Of a DNA stretch of 64,000 nt, positions 9,020 through 17,508 are shown piece after piece. The notes under the pieces were generated by a model. It had not been told where the DNA came from and did no database searches. It saw only the letters and a list, made by a program, of their open reading frames with translations. The translations under genes were made by a program, and so were the position numbers. Location of the stretch: positions 1-64,000 of the forward strand of contig NZ_WOBR01000005.1 of NCBI RefSeq assembly GCF_009727955.1, read 5' to 3'. This DNA comes from Aliivibrio fischeri (GTDB taxonomy: Bacteria > Pseudomonadota > Gammaproteobacteria > Enterobacterales > Vibrionaceae). Each line of letters starts with the position of its first letter. The first letter of the stretch is position 1.

Positions 9020-9127
9020 AAACAAACCCTTAATAAAAAAGTGAAGTGGGTCAGTGATAAAGATGATTAATAACGCTACACTGAAATAATAACAAAGTGA
9101 ACAACTCTGATCCATGGAGGGAAAGCG

Positions 9128-9865
9128 ATGTTTCTAGCAGTGTTATCGATCATATTAAGTTTTGTTTTAGTTATTGTTGGTGTTTTAGCATTTGGTATTA
9201 GTGGGGGAGAGCTACCATTATTAGCTTTAGCTATACCTATTTTATGGTTAATACCTCAGGGAGGGGTTGCAACTTGGGTTCTGTTAAGCGGTTTATCTTT
9301 ATTTGGTTTTACGCTACAACATCAACCAATGCCATTGTCTATTTCGGTTTGGACATTATTTCCATTATTAATGGTTATTTTCTCGCATCGTAAAAGTATA
9401 CATTTAATCGTATTTATTGCTGCCGTCGTTGTTGCGATGCAAGCTGGAATTATGGCTTTACAATATGAAGGAAAGTTAACTGGAAGTGCATGGGCTACAT
9501 TGACTCAAATTGTAAGTGTCATATTAGTTTGGATTGCGGCAAGAAGCTGGAAACCTGTTAATCGAAATGCGTGGTGGCCATTAGTTCTTGTTATTCCTTT
9601 ATGGATTGGAGGTTTACAACATGCAGCCTTGGTAGCATTGTCGATTACTGGATTGATTGTGTGTTTGCAAAGTGTGGGAAGATCAAAATATAGAAATTGG
9701 CTACCGATGTTATCTTGGCTTTTACCCGTTATTGGGTTTTCTACGTTAATTATTTCACCAAAATTTGAAGTACCAAACTCAATTATGATTTCTTGGTTGA
9801 TGATATTGTTAATTGGTTGGGTTACTGATTTTATGATGCAGGTAGATGAAGAGTCAGTAGATTAG
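9128..9865 (+). CDS. Polytopic inner-membrane protein of unknown function
   Basis: I do not recognise this 245-residue protein beyond its being an integral membrane protein. Hydrophobic stretches cover nearly the whole length, with roughly 8 predicted helices (about 1-22, 28-45, 50-65, 72-87, 92-112, 122-138, 148-183, 192-236). The ends are polar, and the C-terminus is acidic (MQVDEESVD). A strong RBS (GGAGGG) precedes the ATG. It is divergent from atl and convergent with tfoY, so it appears monocistronic. No catalytic or transport signature is visible. Confidence 0.75.
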   Translation: MFLAVLSIILSFVLVIVGVLAFGISGGELPLLALAIPILWLIPQGGVATWVLLSGLSLFGFTLQHQPMPLSISVWTLFPLLMVIFSHRKSIHLIVFIAAVVVAMQAGIMALQYEGKLTGSAWATLTQIVSVILVWIAARSWKPVNRNAWWPLVLVIPLWIGGLQHAALVALSITGLIVCLQSVGRSKYRNWLPMLSWLLPVIGFSTLIISPKFEVPNSIMISWLMILLIGWVTDFMMQVDEESVD

Positions 9866-9881
9866 ATTTAAATGCTGCAGA

Positions 9882-9918
9882 TTATGTTGTATTCCATTGT
9901 TATTAGAATACAACATAA
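9882..9918. repeat. 13-bp inverted repeat between convergent genes
   Basis: TTATGTTGTATTC (9882-9894) and GAATACAACATAA (9906-9918) are perfect complements with an 11-base loop. It lies between two convergent genes and may act as a shared transcript end. It lacks a convincing T-run, so intrinsic termination is uncertain. Confidence 0.5.
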
Positions 9919-9948
9919 TAAAGTAAACGAGTCAAAAAACGTGATTAA

Positions 9949-10536
9949 CTATAACTGTTTTCTTAATTCATTACGTGTTTCGGCAGAAATTACAGACCAG
10001 TGCATTCCTTTTATAGCCCCTTCTAAAGACCATAATAATTCATCACTTACTGAACTTGAATGTGTTTGTTGTATTGCTTTATAAGCGTTAACAGAGCCAG
10101 TGTTTTTCAGTTCTTCAACTGTTGTAATTCCAGCTTTCTTCAGCATTCTTTCTGTTGCAAGTCGTAAATTAGGTAAATCTTTAATACGAGAAGGACCTGC
10201 CGATTTTTGTTTTTCTTTATCTTTTTTCGCTACATCTAAAGCAACAACCGCTTGAATCAAAATTGAATCTGGTTCATTCCAACATTCAGGAGATATAGCA
10301 AAATATTTTGTCACAACTGGGAATCCACGTTTTTTATAAACGTATGGTTCAAAGCCTTGTTCTTTAAATAAATTAATTGTTTCGTCACTTGCTCTTAAAT
10401 GAAGCTTATCTTGAACTACAAGAGCAAACATGGTGTCGTCAATGAAGATTCCAAATCCCCCAAACATAGAGCGAGAAGTGATCTTTCCTAGTGAAGATAG
10501 TAGACGAAGTGAGTCTTTTAATACTGGTTTATCCAT
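9949..10536 (-). CDS. tfoY: TfoX/Sxy-family regulator TfoY
   Basis: This is a TfoX-family regulator of 195 residues. The N-terminal TfoX_N domain (about 1-100) has [20 protein letters not shown] and [13 protein letters not shown]. The C-terminal TfoX_C helix-hairpin-helix domain (about 118-195) has [20 protein letters not shown] call TfoY rather than TfoX because the leader carries a GEMM-I c-di-GMP riboswitch, the known hallmark of Vibrio tfoY (V. cholerae Vc2), and because purR and tor genes lie next door. In vibrios TfoY controls motility and type VI secretion. The spacing from aptamer end to ATG is about 126 bases. It may alternatively be annotated tfoX. Confidence 0.87.
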   Translation of the reverse strand: MDKPVLKDSLRLLSSLGKITSRSMFGGFGIFIDDTMFALVVQDKLHLRASDETINLFKEQGFEPYVYKKRGFPVVTKYFAISPECWNEPDSILIQAVVALDVAKKDKEKQKSAGPSRIKDLPNLRLATERMLKKAGITTVEELKNTGSVNAYKAIQQTHSSSVSDELLWSLEGAIKGMHWSVISAETRNELRKQL

Positions 10537-10662
10537 TGCAATAATTCTCGGTTAGTAAGTCTATGTCACTAAACAACTGAGCCCGAGGAAATAGTAGCAA
10601 GTTGAAAGCTAAGTATTGTTATTTTAACGTAAAAATTAACAAGGGATAGAATCGACCACTTG

Positions 10663-10750
10663 CCGTCGGCAACCCCGCTACCTTATATAAATACTTAGGC
10701 CGGAAGCTTTGCGTCCTACATTTTCATGTAGTTTGCCCTGTTCGTGACAT
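10663..10750 (-). promoter_or_regulatory. GEMM-I (c-di-GMP-I) riboswitch aptamer
   Basis: Minus-strand sequence from 10750 to 10663 contains all the conserved GEMM-I blocks in order. These are ATGTCACG, then ACAGGGCAAAC, a P1b hairpin (TACAT gaaa ATGTA), GGACGCAAAGC, the tetraloop receptor CCGGCCTAA, a variable loop, and GGTAGCGGGGTTGCCGACGG. The order and spacing match the V. cholerae Vc2 RNA. The aptamer lies in the tfoY leader about 126 bases before the ATG. The downstream expression platform shows no strong terminator, so control could be at translation or through transcript release; this is inference. Confidence 0.96.
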
Positions 10751-10962
10751 GTTTGATGATATAGCAATCAATAAGAAATGTTGGGACAGAAAATCAATAA
10801 ATGTGATCTCTGTTCCAAAATATTTCATCTAAATTTGTTAAGCCGGTTCAACTTTTCTCTTATTTAATACTTTTAATCTTGATATTTATAAAAATTCAGA
10901 GAACGATAGCTAGTGTTTATAGGTTTTTTATTATTGAGAATTAAGCAAAGAATAGGCAGTGA

Positions 10963-11000
10963 TAAAAAAAGCCACACTTATAAAGTATGACTTTTTTTTG
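10963..11000 (-). terminator. Terminator of purR
   Basis: On the minus strand AAAAAAGTCATACT and AGTGTGGCTTTTTTT form an imperfect hairpin (two mismatches) ending in a 7-T run at about 10970-10964. It lies about 20 bases past the purR stop. The tfoY promoter must lie between here and the aptamer (about 10752-10960). I see no clear -35/-10 pair there. Confidence 0.75.
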
Positions 11001-11021
11001 AATCTCAAATTATGAGCAAGA

Positions 11022-12035
11022 TTATTTAAGACGGTTTAAAACACTGCTACGTGTAACAACCTCTGGTTGCATTTCGAATACACGTCTTTCATGATCTTTA
11101 TCTTTAATTCGTTCTAACAAAATCTCAACTGCTGTTTTACCTACACGGCGTTTAGGTTGATGGATCGTTGTTAATGGTGGTGAGAAATATGCAGACAATT
11201 CAATATTATCATAGCCAATAACAGAAATATCTTCAGGTACACGTAAACCTGATTGTTGAATCTTACTAATTGCAGCTAATGCCATAATGTCGTTAAAACA
11301 GAATAGTGCAGTAGGGCGTTTACTTTCTTCAATAGAAAGAATTTTATCAACCGCTTTAGATGCAGATGCGCACTCAAAGTCACCTTCTAGAATCCACTCG
11401 GGGTTAAACGATAAATTGGCATCAGCATGCGCCCTTTCAAAACCACGAACGCGTTCTTTACATGTTACTTTATCTGCTTGGCCTGTAATGCATGCAATAT
11501 GAGTGTGGCCATTTTCAATAAGGTGCTTAGTTGCTAAATAACCGCCTTCTTCTGAATTATCAATGATTTTGTCTGTCCGTGGGCTATCAGGACCCCAGTC
11601 CATAATAACCATTGGAAGTTCGGTGTTTTTTTCAAGCAATGTCAGTAATTGTTCATTTAAATCTGAACACATTACAAGTAGGCCATCTACTCGTTTTTCT
11701 GCCAACATTCTCAAATAGTGTTTTTGTTTTTCTAGATCGCCTTCGGTATTACACATAAATAGTGTGTAACCTTGCTTGTAACAATAGTTTTCAACACCGT
11801 GCATAACTTCTGCAAAAAATGGGTTAAATGATTGTGTTACTAACATACCAATAGTACGTGTTGTATTACATTTTAAGCTACGTGCTACCGCACTTGGAGC
11901 ATAGTTTAATTCTTCAACTGCTTCCCAAACACGTTTTTGTGTTGCTTCAGCAACAAAGCGAGTTTTATTTATAACGTGAGAAACGGTGGTTGTTGAAACT
12001 GCTGCCAGCTTCGCCACATCTTTAATAGTAGCCAT
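11022..12035 (-). CDS. purR: LacI-family repressor PurR
   Basis: PurR is the hypoxanthine/guanine-responsive repressor of purine synthesis. It has 337 residues (E. coli 341). The N-terminal Lac[25 protein letters not shown] and the hinge [11 protein letters not shown] are nearly identical to E. coli PurR. The periplasmic-binding-protein-like core has [16 protein letters not shown], a family block, and [20 protein letters not shown] near the C-terminus. It is transcribed toward tfoY, with its own terminator behind it. An upstream hairpin terminator separates it from torD. Confidence 0.93.
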   Translation of the reverse strand: MATIKDVAKLAAVSTTTVSHVINKTRFVAEATQKRVWEAVEELNYAPSAVARSLKCNTTRTIGMLVTQSFNPFFAEVMHGVENYCYKQGYTLFMCNTEGDLEKQKHYLRMLAEKRVDGLLVMCSDLNEQLLTLLEKNTELPMVIMDWGPDSPRTDKIIDNSEEGGYLATKHLIENGHTHIACITGQADKVTCKERVRGFERAHADANLSFNPEWILEGDFECASASKAVDKILSIEESKRPTALFCFNDIMALAAISKIQQSGLRVPEDISVIGYDNIELSAYFSPPLTTIHQPKRRVGKTAVEILLERIKDKDHERRVFEMQPEVVTRSSVLNRLK

Positions 12036-12140
12036 ATATAAACCTTATAATAGGTAATAAGGGGCTATTTATTTTCCAACAAAAAAAGGTGTAGCTCTAA
12101 ACTAGAAGAACTGATGGAAGATAAATAGGCCCTGGTTAAA

Positions 12141-12173
12141 AATGAAAAAAACCGCGTAAAATGCGGTTTTCAT
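12141..12173 (-). terminator. Terminator between torD and purR
   Basis: On the minus strand AAATGAAAACCGC - ATTTTAC - GCGGTTTTTTTCATTT forms a hairpin with a 7-T run on its 3' arm. It lies about 140 bases after the torD stop and about 105 bases before the purR start, so torD and purR look like separate units. Confidence 0.75.
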
Positions 12174-12315
12174 TTCAATACAAATTTTATCGTTTGCGAT
12201 CACATTTTATCTTTAAAGCATAGTGCAAACAATTACTGATTTAATAAATTTTGATATTGCTTTTGATTTATATCACATATTATTTAACATAAATAATAAA
12301 AGCAATTATCTTATA

Positions 12316-12963
12316 TTATTCGCCAGCAAGAAATTTCACATCTAGCTTTAGGAATGTAACAAGTAAGCCTGTTACTGCAGCATAGAAACCAAATTTATCT
12401 CTTTCGATGCAAATTTCATTAAATCGAGGTGTCCAGCTTAACAGTTGCTCATTAATAAAGGTGAGTTGAGCATTCATATAAGCTTCAAATTCATCTTCAG
12501 AAGTTTGCTGATTTGTCATCACAATTAAATTACCTAAAAAATCTAATTCAATGGCAATGTGGTCAGCTGGCTCATTAAATTCAGCTTTTTGTGCAATATT
12601 GTATTTAGTCAGCCATTCACGCATATCTTGAGCCGGTTTTGCGTTAAGTAAACCTGATTTATCAAGATACATAGATGCGTAAGGAAGAGCGCTACTTTTA
12701 TCTGAACCTAAAAACGCATCACAAAAATCAGCAGAAAGCTCAAGCTGTGCATCTTCACGACCTTGTACTGCATTTAGTTTTTCAATTAATGCATTGACTG
12801 AATCACTTAGCTCAGGTGTTTCAGCTAAATTAGATAGAAAAGTACGTACTTCAAAACTGCCATATTGCTCAAGTTGTTCTGTCGTTAATTCTGCTGATAG
12901 TAGGCTAGATAGCCACCAGTATATTTCAGCGCGTTGCTCATTAAACGCAGTAAGTTCGTTCAT
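12316..12963 (-). CDS. torD: TMAO reductase maturation chaperone TorD
   Basis: TorD is a cytoplasmic chaperone that binds apo-TorA and its Tat signal and helps insert the molybdenum cofactor. It has 215 residues, all predicted helical, as in the TorD/DmsD family. The signature [16 protein letters not shown] (E-P-x-D-H) is present near residue 130. It is divergent from torR across a 237-base gap. No torA or torC lies in the window, so this copy is separated from the reductase it serves. Assignment to TorD rather than DmsD/NarJ-type relatives is supported by the adjacent torR. Confidence 0.88.
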   Translation of the reverse strand: MNELTAFNEQRAEIYWWLSSLLSAELTTEQLEQYGSFEVRTFLSNLAETPELSDSVNALIEKLNAVQGREDAQLELSADFCDAFLGSDKSSALPYASMYLDKSGLLNAKPAQDMREWLTKYNIAQKAEFNEPADHIAIELDFLGNLIVMTNQQTSEDEFEAYMNAQLTFINEQLLSWTPRFNEICIERDKFGFYAAVTGLLVTFLKLDVKFLAGE

Positions 12964-13200
12964 TTATCTTATGCTCCAAAAAAATTATTCCTAAATTGTA
13001 CTGGATAAGTATGAAAAGGAATAGCACCTATCATTAACAGGGTGTATAAAGATGTTTGTAAAGGTTAAAGCTCAATTTTTATTAATAATTGTTTTGAATC
13101 AAATAAAATACAGAAATATCAATTGAGAATTGGCATTATTACAGATTATGAATAGAATAAGATAAGAACTATCCAAATAACCAAAAATAAAGAGAAGATT

Positions 13201-13899
13201 ATGAGCTATCACATTTTAGTTGTTGAAGACGAAGTGGTAACTCGCTCTAAACTTGTAGGCTACTTTGAAGCCGAGGGATATCAAGTGAGCGAGGCTGAAA
13301 CAGGTGCAGAAATGCGTTCTATTTTAGCTGAACAAAAAGTTGATTTAATTATGCTTGATATAAACCTACCAGGAGAGGACGGTTTATTGTTGGCGCGTGA
13401 ATTACGTAGCCAATCCAATATTGGTATTATTTTAGTAACAGGACGTACAGATAGTATTGATCGAATCGTTGGCCTAGAGATGGGTGCTGACGATTACGTA
13501 ACGAAACCAGTTGAGTTACGTGAATTACTTGTACGCGTTAAAAATCTATTTTGGCGTATGTCACTTGCAAACGAGCCAGTTGAGTTAGATGAGTCTAACG
13601 TTGTTCGTTTTGGTGAATGGACATTTGATATTCAACGTAGAGCATTATCAAATAACGGTGAACCAGTTAAGTTAACTAAAGCCGAATATGAATTGTTAGT
13701 TGCGTTGTCTTCTTATCCTAATACCGTTTTATCTCGTGAACGTATTTTAAATATGATCAGCCATCGTGTTGATGCACCAAACGATAGAACAATTGACGTA
13801 TTAATTAGACGTATGAGAGCAAAGATGGAAGTGGATCCTAAAAACCCACAAATCTTTGTTACTGTTCACGGTGAAGGTTACATGTTCGCAGGTGACTAA
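13201..13899 (+). CDS. torR: TMAO-respiration response regulator TorR
   Basis: TorR is an OmpR-family response regulator of 232 residues that is activated by the TorS/TorT sensor and controls TMAO respiration genes. The receiver domain (1-120) has the acidic pair E9/D10, the phosphoacceptor D53 (MLDINLPGEDG) and the lysine in DYVTKPVELREL. The winged-helix output domain (about 135-232) ends in VTVHGEGYMFAGD. The segment IGIILVTGRTDSIDRIVGLE is almost identical to E. coli TorR. It is divergent from torD. The cognate sensor genes torT and torS lie about 10 kb downstream, with unrelated genes and tRNAs between. Confidence 0.93.
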   Translation: MSYHILVVEDEVVTRSKLVGYFEAEGYQVSEAETGAEMRSILAEQKVDLIMLDINLPGEDGLLLARELRSQSNIGIILVTGRTDSIDRIVGLEMGADDYVTKPVELRELLVRVKNLFWRMSLANEPVELDESNVVRFGEWTFDIQRRALSNNGEPVKLTKAEYELLVALSSYPNTVLSRERILNMISHRVDAPNDRTIDVLIRRMRAKMEVDPKNPQIFVTVHGEGYMFAGD

Positions 13900-13931
13900 T
13901 TTTACTTGATATAGTTAATTTTTTGATTTGG

Positions 13932-13957
13932 CCGCTCATACTATGAGCGGTTTTTTT
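13932..13957 (+). terminator. Terminator of torR
   Basis: CCGCTCAT-act-ATGAGCGG (13932-13950) is a perfect stem followed by seven T. It lies about 33 bases past the torR stop. Confidence 0.9.
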
Positions 13958-14078
13958 ATGCCTGATTTTTATGTTTTGTTTTTTTACATACGTAATGCTG
14001 ATTAAATTGAAATGTTATAGTAATATCGCCCTTCCAATAAATAAGACAAGTGTCTAATAATAAAGATGTGGATTTAGG

Positions 14079-15524
14079 ATGAAACAATATTTCAAAATAG
14101 CAGTGGTTGCTTCAGCATTGATGAGCGTGGTTGGTTGTCAAAGTACAAACGAAGAGACAACATCAGTAGAACAAACATCAGAAATAAATACGCCTGTAGT
14201 TTCAACATTTGAGGCGCTACAGAAACAATATAATCTTGATAAAACGGTATTTGATTCAGCCGCTGAGTTTAAAATTTACTCAGAAGATTCATATAGCCTA
14301 ATGATGGATGAATGGAATGAAGCAAAAGAAATTTATCTTGAAGTAGAGCAAGAGCCTGCATTAATAAATGAAGAGTATTCGATGTTCTCTTCAGGTTCTT
14401 ATTCCGCAAAATATATCGCATTAATTAAGAGTGCTAATTTACAGTTAGATAAATTAAAAACGTATAAGAATAAAGCTGATACAGTTTTGTCTGATGCCAT
14501 TGCGCAAATGAACTATATGCAATCTATAGATGTTGCAAAATATTATCCGCAAGACTTCTCTAGCCTATACAATCAATATAAAGCTTTGTTTGTAACTGTA
14601 ATTGAAGAAGACATTGCTGAAGCTCAAACTGAACAAGCTGAGTTTCTAACAAAAGCAAAAGTGATTGAGATTGATACCTCATTAACAATTCATGTTAAGC
14701 CATTAGAAAAAGAATTTTCTCAATTGACGCAAAAAGGTTTTAAAGCCATTGCACCTATTAGTTATGGACAAACAAAAGCAGAACTGGATAAAACGAAAAA
14801 AGCGGTTCAAGCAAATAATAGAGATCAAGATTTAATTGCCGATGTAGTTGCTAAAACTCGTTTTCAATTAGATCACCTAAAAAATATGGCTGCTGAAGTT
14901 AAACTATTAAAAGCAGTAAAGAATGGTCAATTTGAACAATCGGTTTTAGAGTTTGAAAATAAATTGTTGTCGATTTCACAAGCAATAAATGGTGATGATT
15001 ACCGTGATCAGCCATTACGTATGCAAACAACAGAGATCTTATCTGCTGTACAACAAATGCATGCTATAAATAATACAGCTGATTTAGAGAAGAAGATTAA
15101 AGAGTTAAATTCAGAAATCGAAACATTAAACGGTACGATTGAGAAGCAAACAGATGCACGAGCAAATGTTCAAAAACAAGTTCTAGTATTAACGCAACAA
15201 TTAGAACGAAATGATAATTTAATAAATAACTTGAACAGCGTAATTGCAACATATAAAGCAAAAGAAGACGCAGAAAAGGCAACCGTAAATAAAGAGATTA
15301 ATGAGATACAACCTGACGCTGAACAGCAGACGTCTCAAGCTCTTGAAGCAACTCAGACACAAGCTCCTGTGAAAGAAAAAGTTGCAGAGACTAACACTGA
15401 CAATGCCGAAATTGCAGCAGTAGAAAGTTCTGATCCTAAAGTTGAGTCTGCTGCAATAGAGACAACAGCAAATGAGACTAGTGAGCAGGTAAAGACAACT
15501 GACACTGATATTGAAACGAAATAA
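14079..15524 (+). CDS. Coiled-coil lipoprotein of unknown function
   Basis: I do not recognise a named family. The protein has 481 residues. The lipobox MSVVGC gives a lipidated cysteine at residue 20, followed by Gln (outer-membrane sorting expected). A Ser/Thr/Glu-rich linker leads to a mostly helical body (about 40-310). A strong coiled coil covers about 325-395, starting NNTADLEKKIKELNSEIETL. The last 85 residues are an acidic, Thr/Glu/Ala-rich tail with no hydrophobic content. The gene has its own terminator and stands alone between torR and rluF. A periplasmic tether or scaffold is possible but is speculation. Confidence 0.8.
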   Translation: MKQYFKIAVVASALMSVVGCQSTNEETTSVEQTSEINTPVVSTFEALQKQYNLDKTVFDSAAEFKIYSEDSYSLMMDEWNEAKEIYLEVEQEPALINEEYSMFSSGSYSAKYIALIKSANLQLDKLKTYKNKADTVLSDAIAQMNYMQSIDVAKYYPQDFSSLYNQYKALFVTVIEEDIAEAQTEQAEFLTKAKVIEIDTSLTIHVKPLEKEFSQLTQKGFKAIAPISYGQTKAELDKTKKAVQANNRDQDLIADVVAKTRFQLDHLKNMAAEVKLLKAVKNGQFEQSVLEFENKLLSISQAINGDDYRDQPLRMQTTEILSAVQQMHAINNTADLEKKIKELNSEIETLNGTIEKQTDARANVQKQVLVLTQQLERNDNLINNLNSVIATYKAKEDAEKATVNKEINEIQPDAEQQTSQALEATQTQAPVKEKVAETNTDNAEIAAVESSDPKVESAAIETTANETSEQVKTTDTDIETK

Positions 15525-15545
15525 TTATTTATTTACGTTGTAGTA

Positions 15546-15579
15546 AAGCACTCTAAGCATTGGTTTAGGGTGCTTTTTT
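15546..15579 (+). terminator. Terminator of the coiled-coil lipoprotein gene
   Basis: AAGCACTCTAA and TTAGGGTGCTT pair (one G-U) around an 8-base loop and are followed by TTTT. It lies about 20 bases after the stop. Confidence 0.85.
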
Positions 15580-15636
15580 ATTGGATATTTATTCGTTTCT
15601 GATACACTGCGGCTGTTCACTTTTTTGAGGTACATC

Positions 15637-16581
15637 ATGACATCACCAGAACCTAAATTAACCCGTCTGAATAAATTTATTAGTGATACGGGATATTGCT
15701 CACGAAGAGAAGCCGATAAACTTATCGATCAACAACGTATTACGATTAATGGCAAGATCCCTGAGATGGGAACGAAAGTAGCTGATGGCGATGAAGTTTT
15801 GGTTGATGGGAAGCCGTTAAAAGAGAAACAGGATCGCATTTATATTGCTTTTAATAAGCCTGTTGGAATTACTTGTACTACAGAACGACATGTTGAAGGT
15901 AATATTGTTGATTACATTAATCATGAGCAGCGTATTTTTCCTATTGGTCGATTGGATAAACCGTCGGATGGTTTAATATTCTTAACCAATGATGGCGATA
16001 TTGTAAATAAGATCCTGCGAGCGGGTAACGCTCATGAAAAAGAATATGTGGTTCGTGTTGATAAGCCTATTACTGATGAGTTTTTACAAAAAATGTCCGC
16101 GGGTGTGCCGATCCTAGATACGGTAACTTTGCCATGTAAGATTAAGCAAGAATCTCGCTTTGTTTTTCGAATTACGTTAACTCAAGGATTGAATCGTCAA
16201 ATTCGTAGAATGTGTGAGTACTTAGATTATGAAGTATTCAAATTAAAACGTGTTCGTATTATGAATATTGATCTAGGTAAGCTTGCTTCTGGAGAATGGC
16301 GTTATTTAAGTCAAGCTGAGATGGATCAGCTAAACGGAATGATTGGTACATCAAGTAAGACAGAAGAAGCGTCTCGCAAAGTAAAAGAAATTGATGGTAA
16401 GGTTCGTGTATTGAAAAAAGCGAGTTCAGGAAGAAATCATCATTCAAATAATACGTTTAAAGAAAATCGTCGTGAAAAAGCCAAAGAAGGGCGTTTTAGC
16501 AAATCGGCACCTAAGCGTAAAAATGATCGTAAAGAGCAAGGTAAGCCACAATCTGAAATTAAAGTATGGCGACCAAAATAG
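15637..16581 (+). CDS. rluF: 23S rRNA pseudouridine(2604) synthase RluF
   Basis: RluF isomerises U2604 in 23S rRNA (and in E. coli also modifies tRNA-Tyr). It has 314 residues. An N-terminal S4 RNA-binding domain ([20 protein letters not shown]) precedes the RsuA/RluB-type catalytic domain. The catalytic aspartate is D107 in [11 protein letters not shown]. The C-terminal 65 residues are a basic Lys/Arg-rich tail longer than in E. coli (290 aa). I chose the ATG at 15637 because TTGAGG lies six bases before it; an in-frame TTG at 15625 overlaps that RBS. A tRNA cluster follows after about 125 bases. Confidence 0.93.
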   Translation: MTSPEPKLTRLNKFISDTGYCSRREADKLIDQQRITINGKIPEMGTKVADGDEVLVDGKPLKEKQDRIYIAFNKPVGITCTTERHVEGNIVDYINHEQRIFPIGRLDKPSDGLIFLTNDGDIVNKILRAGNAHEKEYVVRVDKPITDEFLQKMSAGVPILDTVTLPCKIKQESRFVFRITLTQGLNRQIRRMCEYLDYEVFKLKRVRIMNIDLGKLASGEWRYLSQAEMDQLNGMIGTSSKTEEASRKVKEIDGKVRVLKKASSGRNHHSNNTFKENRREKAKEGRFSKSAPKRKNDRKEQGKPQSEIKVWRPK

Positions 16582-16663
16582 ACCGTTTTTTCAACATGTT
16601 AGCTGATTTATCGGCATTTTGGCGATAAAGTCTACAAACGGAGAGTTAAATGCTATTTTTTAT

Positions 16664-16691
16664 TTGACTCTTTTTTTAAATCGGTTACATT
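16664..16691 (+). promoter_or_regulatory. Stable-RNA-type promoter of the tRNA cluster
   Basis: TTGACT (16664-16669), a 16-base spacer and TACATT (16686-16691) are followed by the GC-rich discriminator AAGCCCCGT. The first tRNA starts 17 bases downstream. A T-rich run upstream of the -35 could act as an UP element. Confidence 0.7.
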
Positions 16692-16708
16692 AAGCCCCGT
16701 AAAAGAAT

Positions 16709-16782
16709 GGCGCCTTGGCAGAGTGGCTATGCAGCGGATTGCAAATCCGTGGACCTCGGTTCGATTCCGGGAGGCGCCTCCA
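16709..16782 (+). tRNA. tRNA-Cys (GCA)
   Basis: This is a 74-base cloverleaf. Acceptor GGCGCCT pairs with AGGCGCC, and the gene ends TCCA with encoded CCA. The anticodon arm GCGGATTGCAAATCCGT reads GCA. It is the first gene of a six-tRNA cluster. Confidence 0.95.
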
Positions 16783-16796
16783 TTTCTTTATACGAT

Positions 16797-16872
16797 GCGA
16801 CACTAGCTCAGCTGGTAGAGCGCAACCTTGCCAAGGTTGAGGTCACGAGTTCGAACCTCGTGTGTCGCTCCA
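16797..16872 (+). tRNA. tRNA-Gly (GCC), copy 1
   Basis: This is a 76-base cloverleaf. Acceptor GCGACAC pairs with GTGTCGC, and CCA is encoded. The anticodon arm AACCTTGCCAAGGTT reads GCC. The sequence is identical to copies at 17105 and 17377. Confidence 0.95.
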
Positions 16873-16984
16873 AATTTTAAAGTGAAAAGCGTTAGCTTTT
16901 TTCTACAAATTAAAAATTACTGCAATAGCGGTAATTACAGATGGTGTTTTACTTTTCAGTAATCGGCATCGCAAGAAATTGCGT

Positions 16985-17071
16985 GCCCTGGTGGTGGAAT
17001 TGGTAGACACAAGGGATTTAAAATCCCTCGGCGTTCGCGCTGTGCCGGTTCAAGTCCGGCCCGGGGCACCA
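16985..17071 (+). tRNA. tRNA-Leu (UAA), copy 1
   Basis: This is an 87-base class II tRNA. The acceptor GCCCTGG pairs with CCGGGGC (one G-U), a long variable arm is present, and CCA is encoded. The anticodon loop TTTAAAA reads TAA. Confidence 0.95.
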
Positions 17072-17104
17072 TCTATTAAAGTCTGACTCGAAAGAGCAGC
17101 AAAT

Positions 17105-17180
17105 GCGACACTAGCTCAGCTGGTAGAGCGCAACCTTGCCAAGGTTGAGGTCACGAGTTCGAACCTCGTGTGTCGCTCCA
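17105..17180 (+). tRNA. tRNA-Gly (GCC), copy 2
   Basis: The sequence is identical to copy 1, with 76 bases, anticodon GCC and encoded CCA. It begins the second tandem unit. Confidence 0.95.
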
Positions 17181-17257
17181 AATTAAAAATTATTGCATTA
17201 GCGATAATTACAGATGGTGTTTTACTTTTCAGTAATCGGCATCGCAAGAAATTGCGT

Positions 17258-17344
17258 GCCCTGGTGGTGGAATTGGTAGACACAAGGGATTTAAAATCCC
17301 TCGGCGTTCGCGCTGTGCCGGTTCAAGTCCGGCCCGGGGCACCA
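17258..17344 (+). tRNA. tRNA-Leu (UAA), copy 2
   Basis: The sequence is identical to copy 1 over 87 bases, including the variable arm and CCA. The upstream spacer is also nearly identical, showing recent duplication. Confidence 0.95.
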
Positions 17345-17376
17345 TCTTTAAAGTCTGACTCGAAAGAGCAGCAAAT

Positions 17377-17452
17377 GCGACACTAGCTCAGCTGGTAGAG
17401 CGCAACCTTGCCAAGGTTGAGGTCACGAGTTCGAACCTCGTGTGTCGCTCCA
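17377..17452 (+). tRNA. tRNA-Gly (GCC), copy 3
   Basis: The sequence is identical to copies 1 and 2. It is the last gene of the cluster and is followed after six bases by a strong terminator. Confidence 0.95.
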
Positions 17453-17458
17453 AACAAG

Positions 17459-17489
17459 AAAGCCCGTTCAGAAATGAACGGGCTTTTTT
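17459..17489 (+). terminator. Terminator of the tRNA cluster
   Basis: AAAGCCCGTTCA / TGAACGGGCTTT (17459-17470, 17475-17486) with a GAAA loop forms a 12-bp perfect stem ending in a T-run. It may also serve the convergent ACT-domain gene. Confidence 0.92.
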
Positions 17490-17508
17490 ACGTTTGCGAT
17501 ATAGTAAA

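Larger units (their letters stand above)
16797..17452 (+). repeat. Tandem tRNA-Gly/tRNA-Leu repeat
   Basis: The Gly-spacer-Leu-spacer unit is present twice, followed by a third Gly. Leu genes repeat at 273 bases. Gly genes repeat at 308 and 272 bases because the first Gly-Leu spacer carries about 36 extra bases (around 16877-16912). Spacers are near-identical, for example the stretch starting GGTGTTTTACTTTTCAGTAA occurs before both Leu genes. Only a few substitutions separate the copies. Confidence 0.92.

Noticed and set aside
12190-12201. A possible PurR operator (CGCAAACG half-site) near purR
   Set aside because: Only one half of the palindrome is present, and it lies upstream of the terminator separating torD from purR.
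17168-17386. A 72-codon open frame across the tRNA cluster
   Set aside because: It runs through tRNA-Leu and its spacers; the tRNA structures explain the sequence.
16797-17452. Repeats that look CRISPR-like in spacing
   Set aside because: The repeated units are whole tRNA genes of 76 and 87 bases with cloverleaf structure, not short direct repeats with unique spacers.
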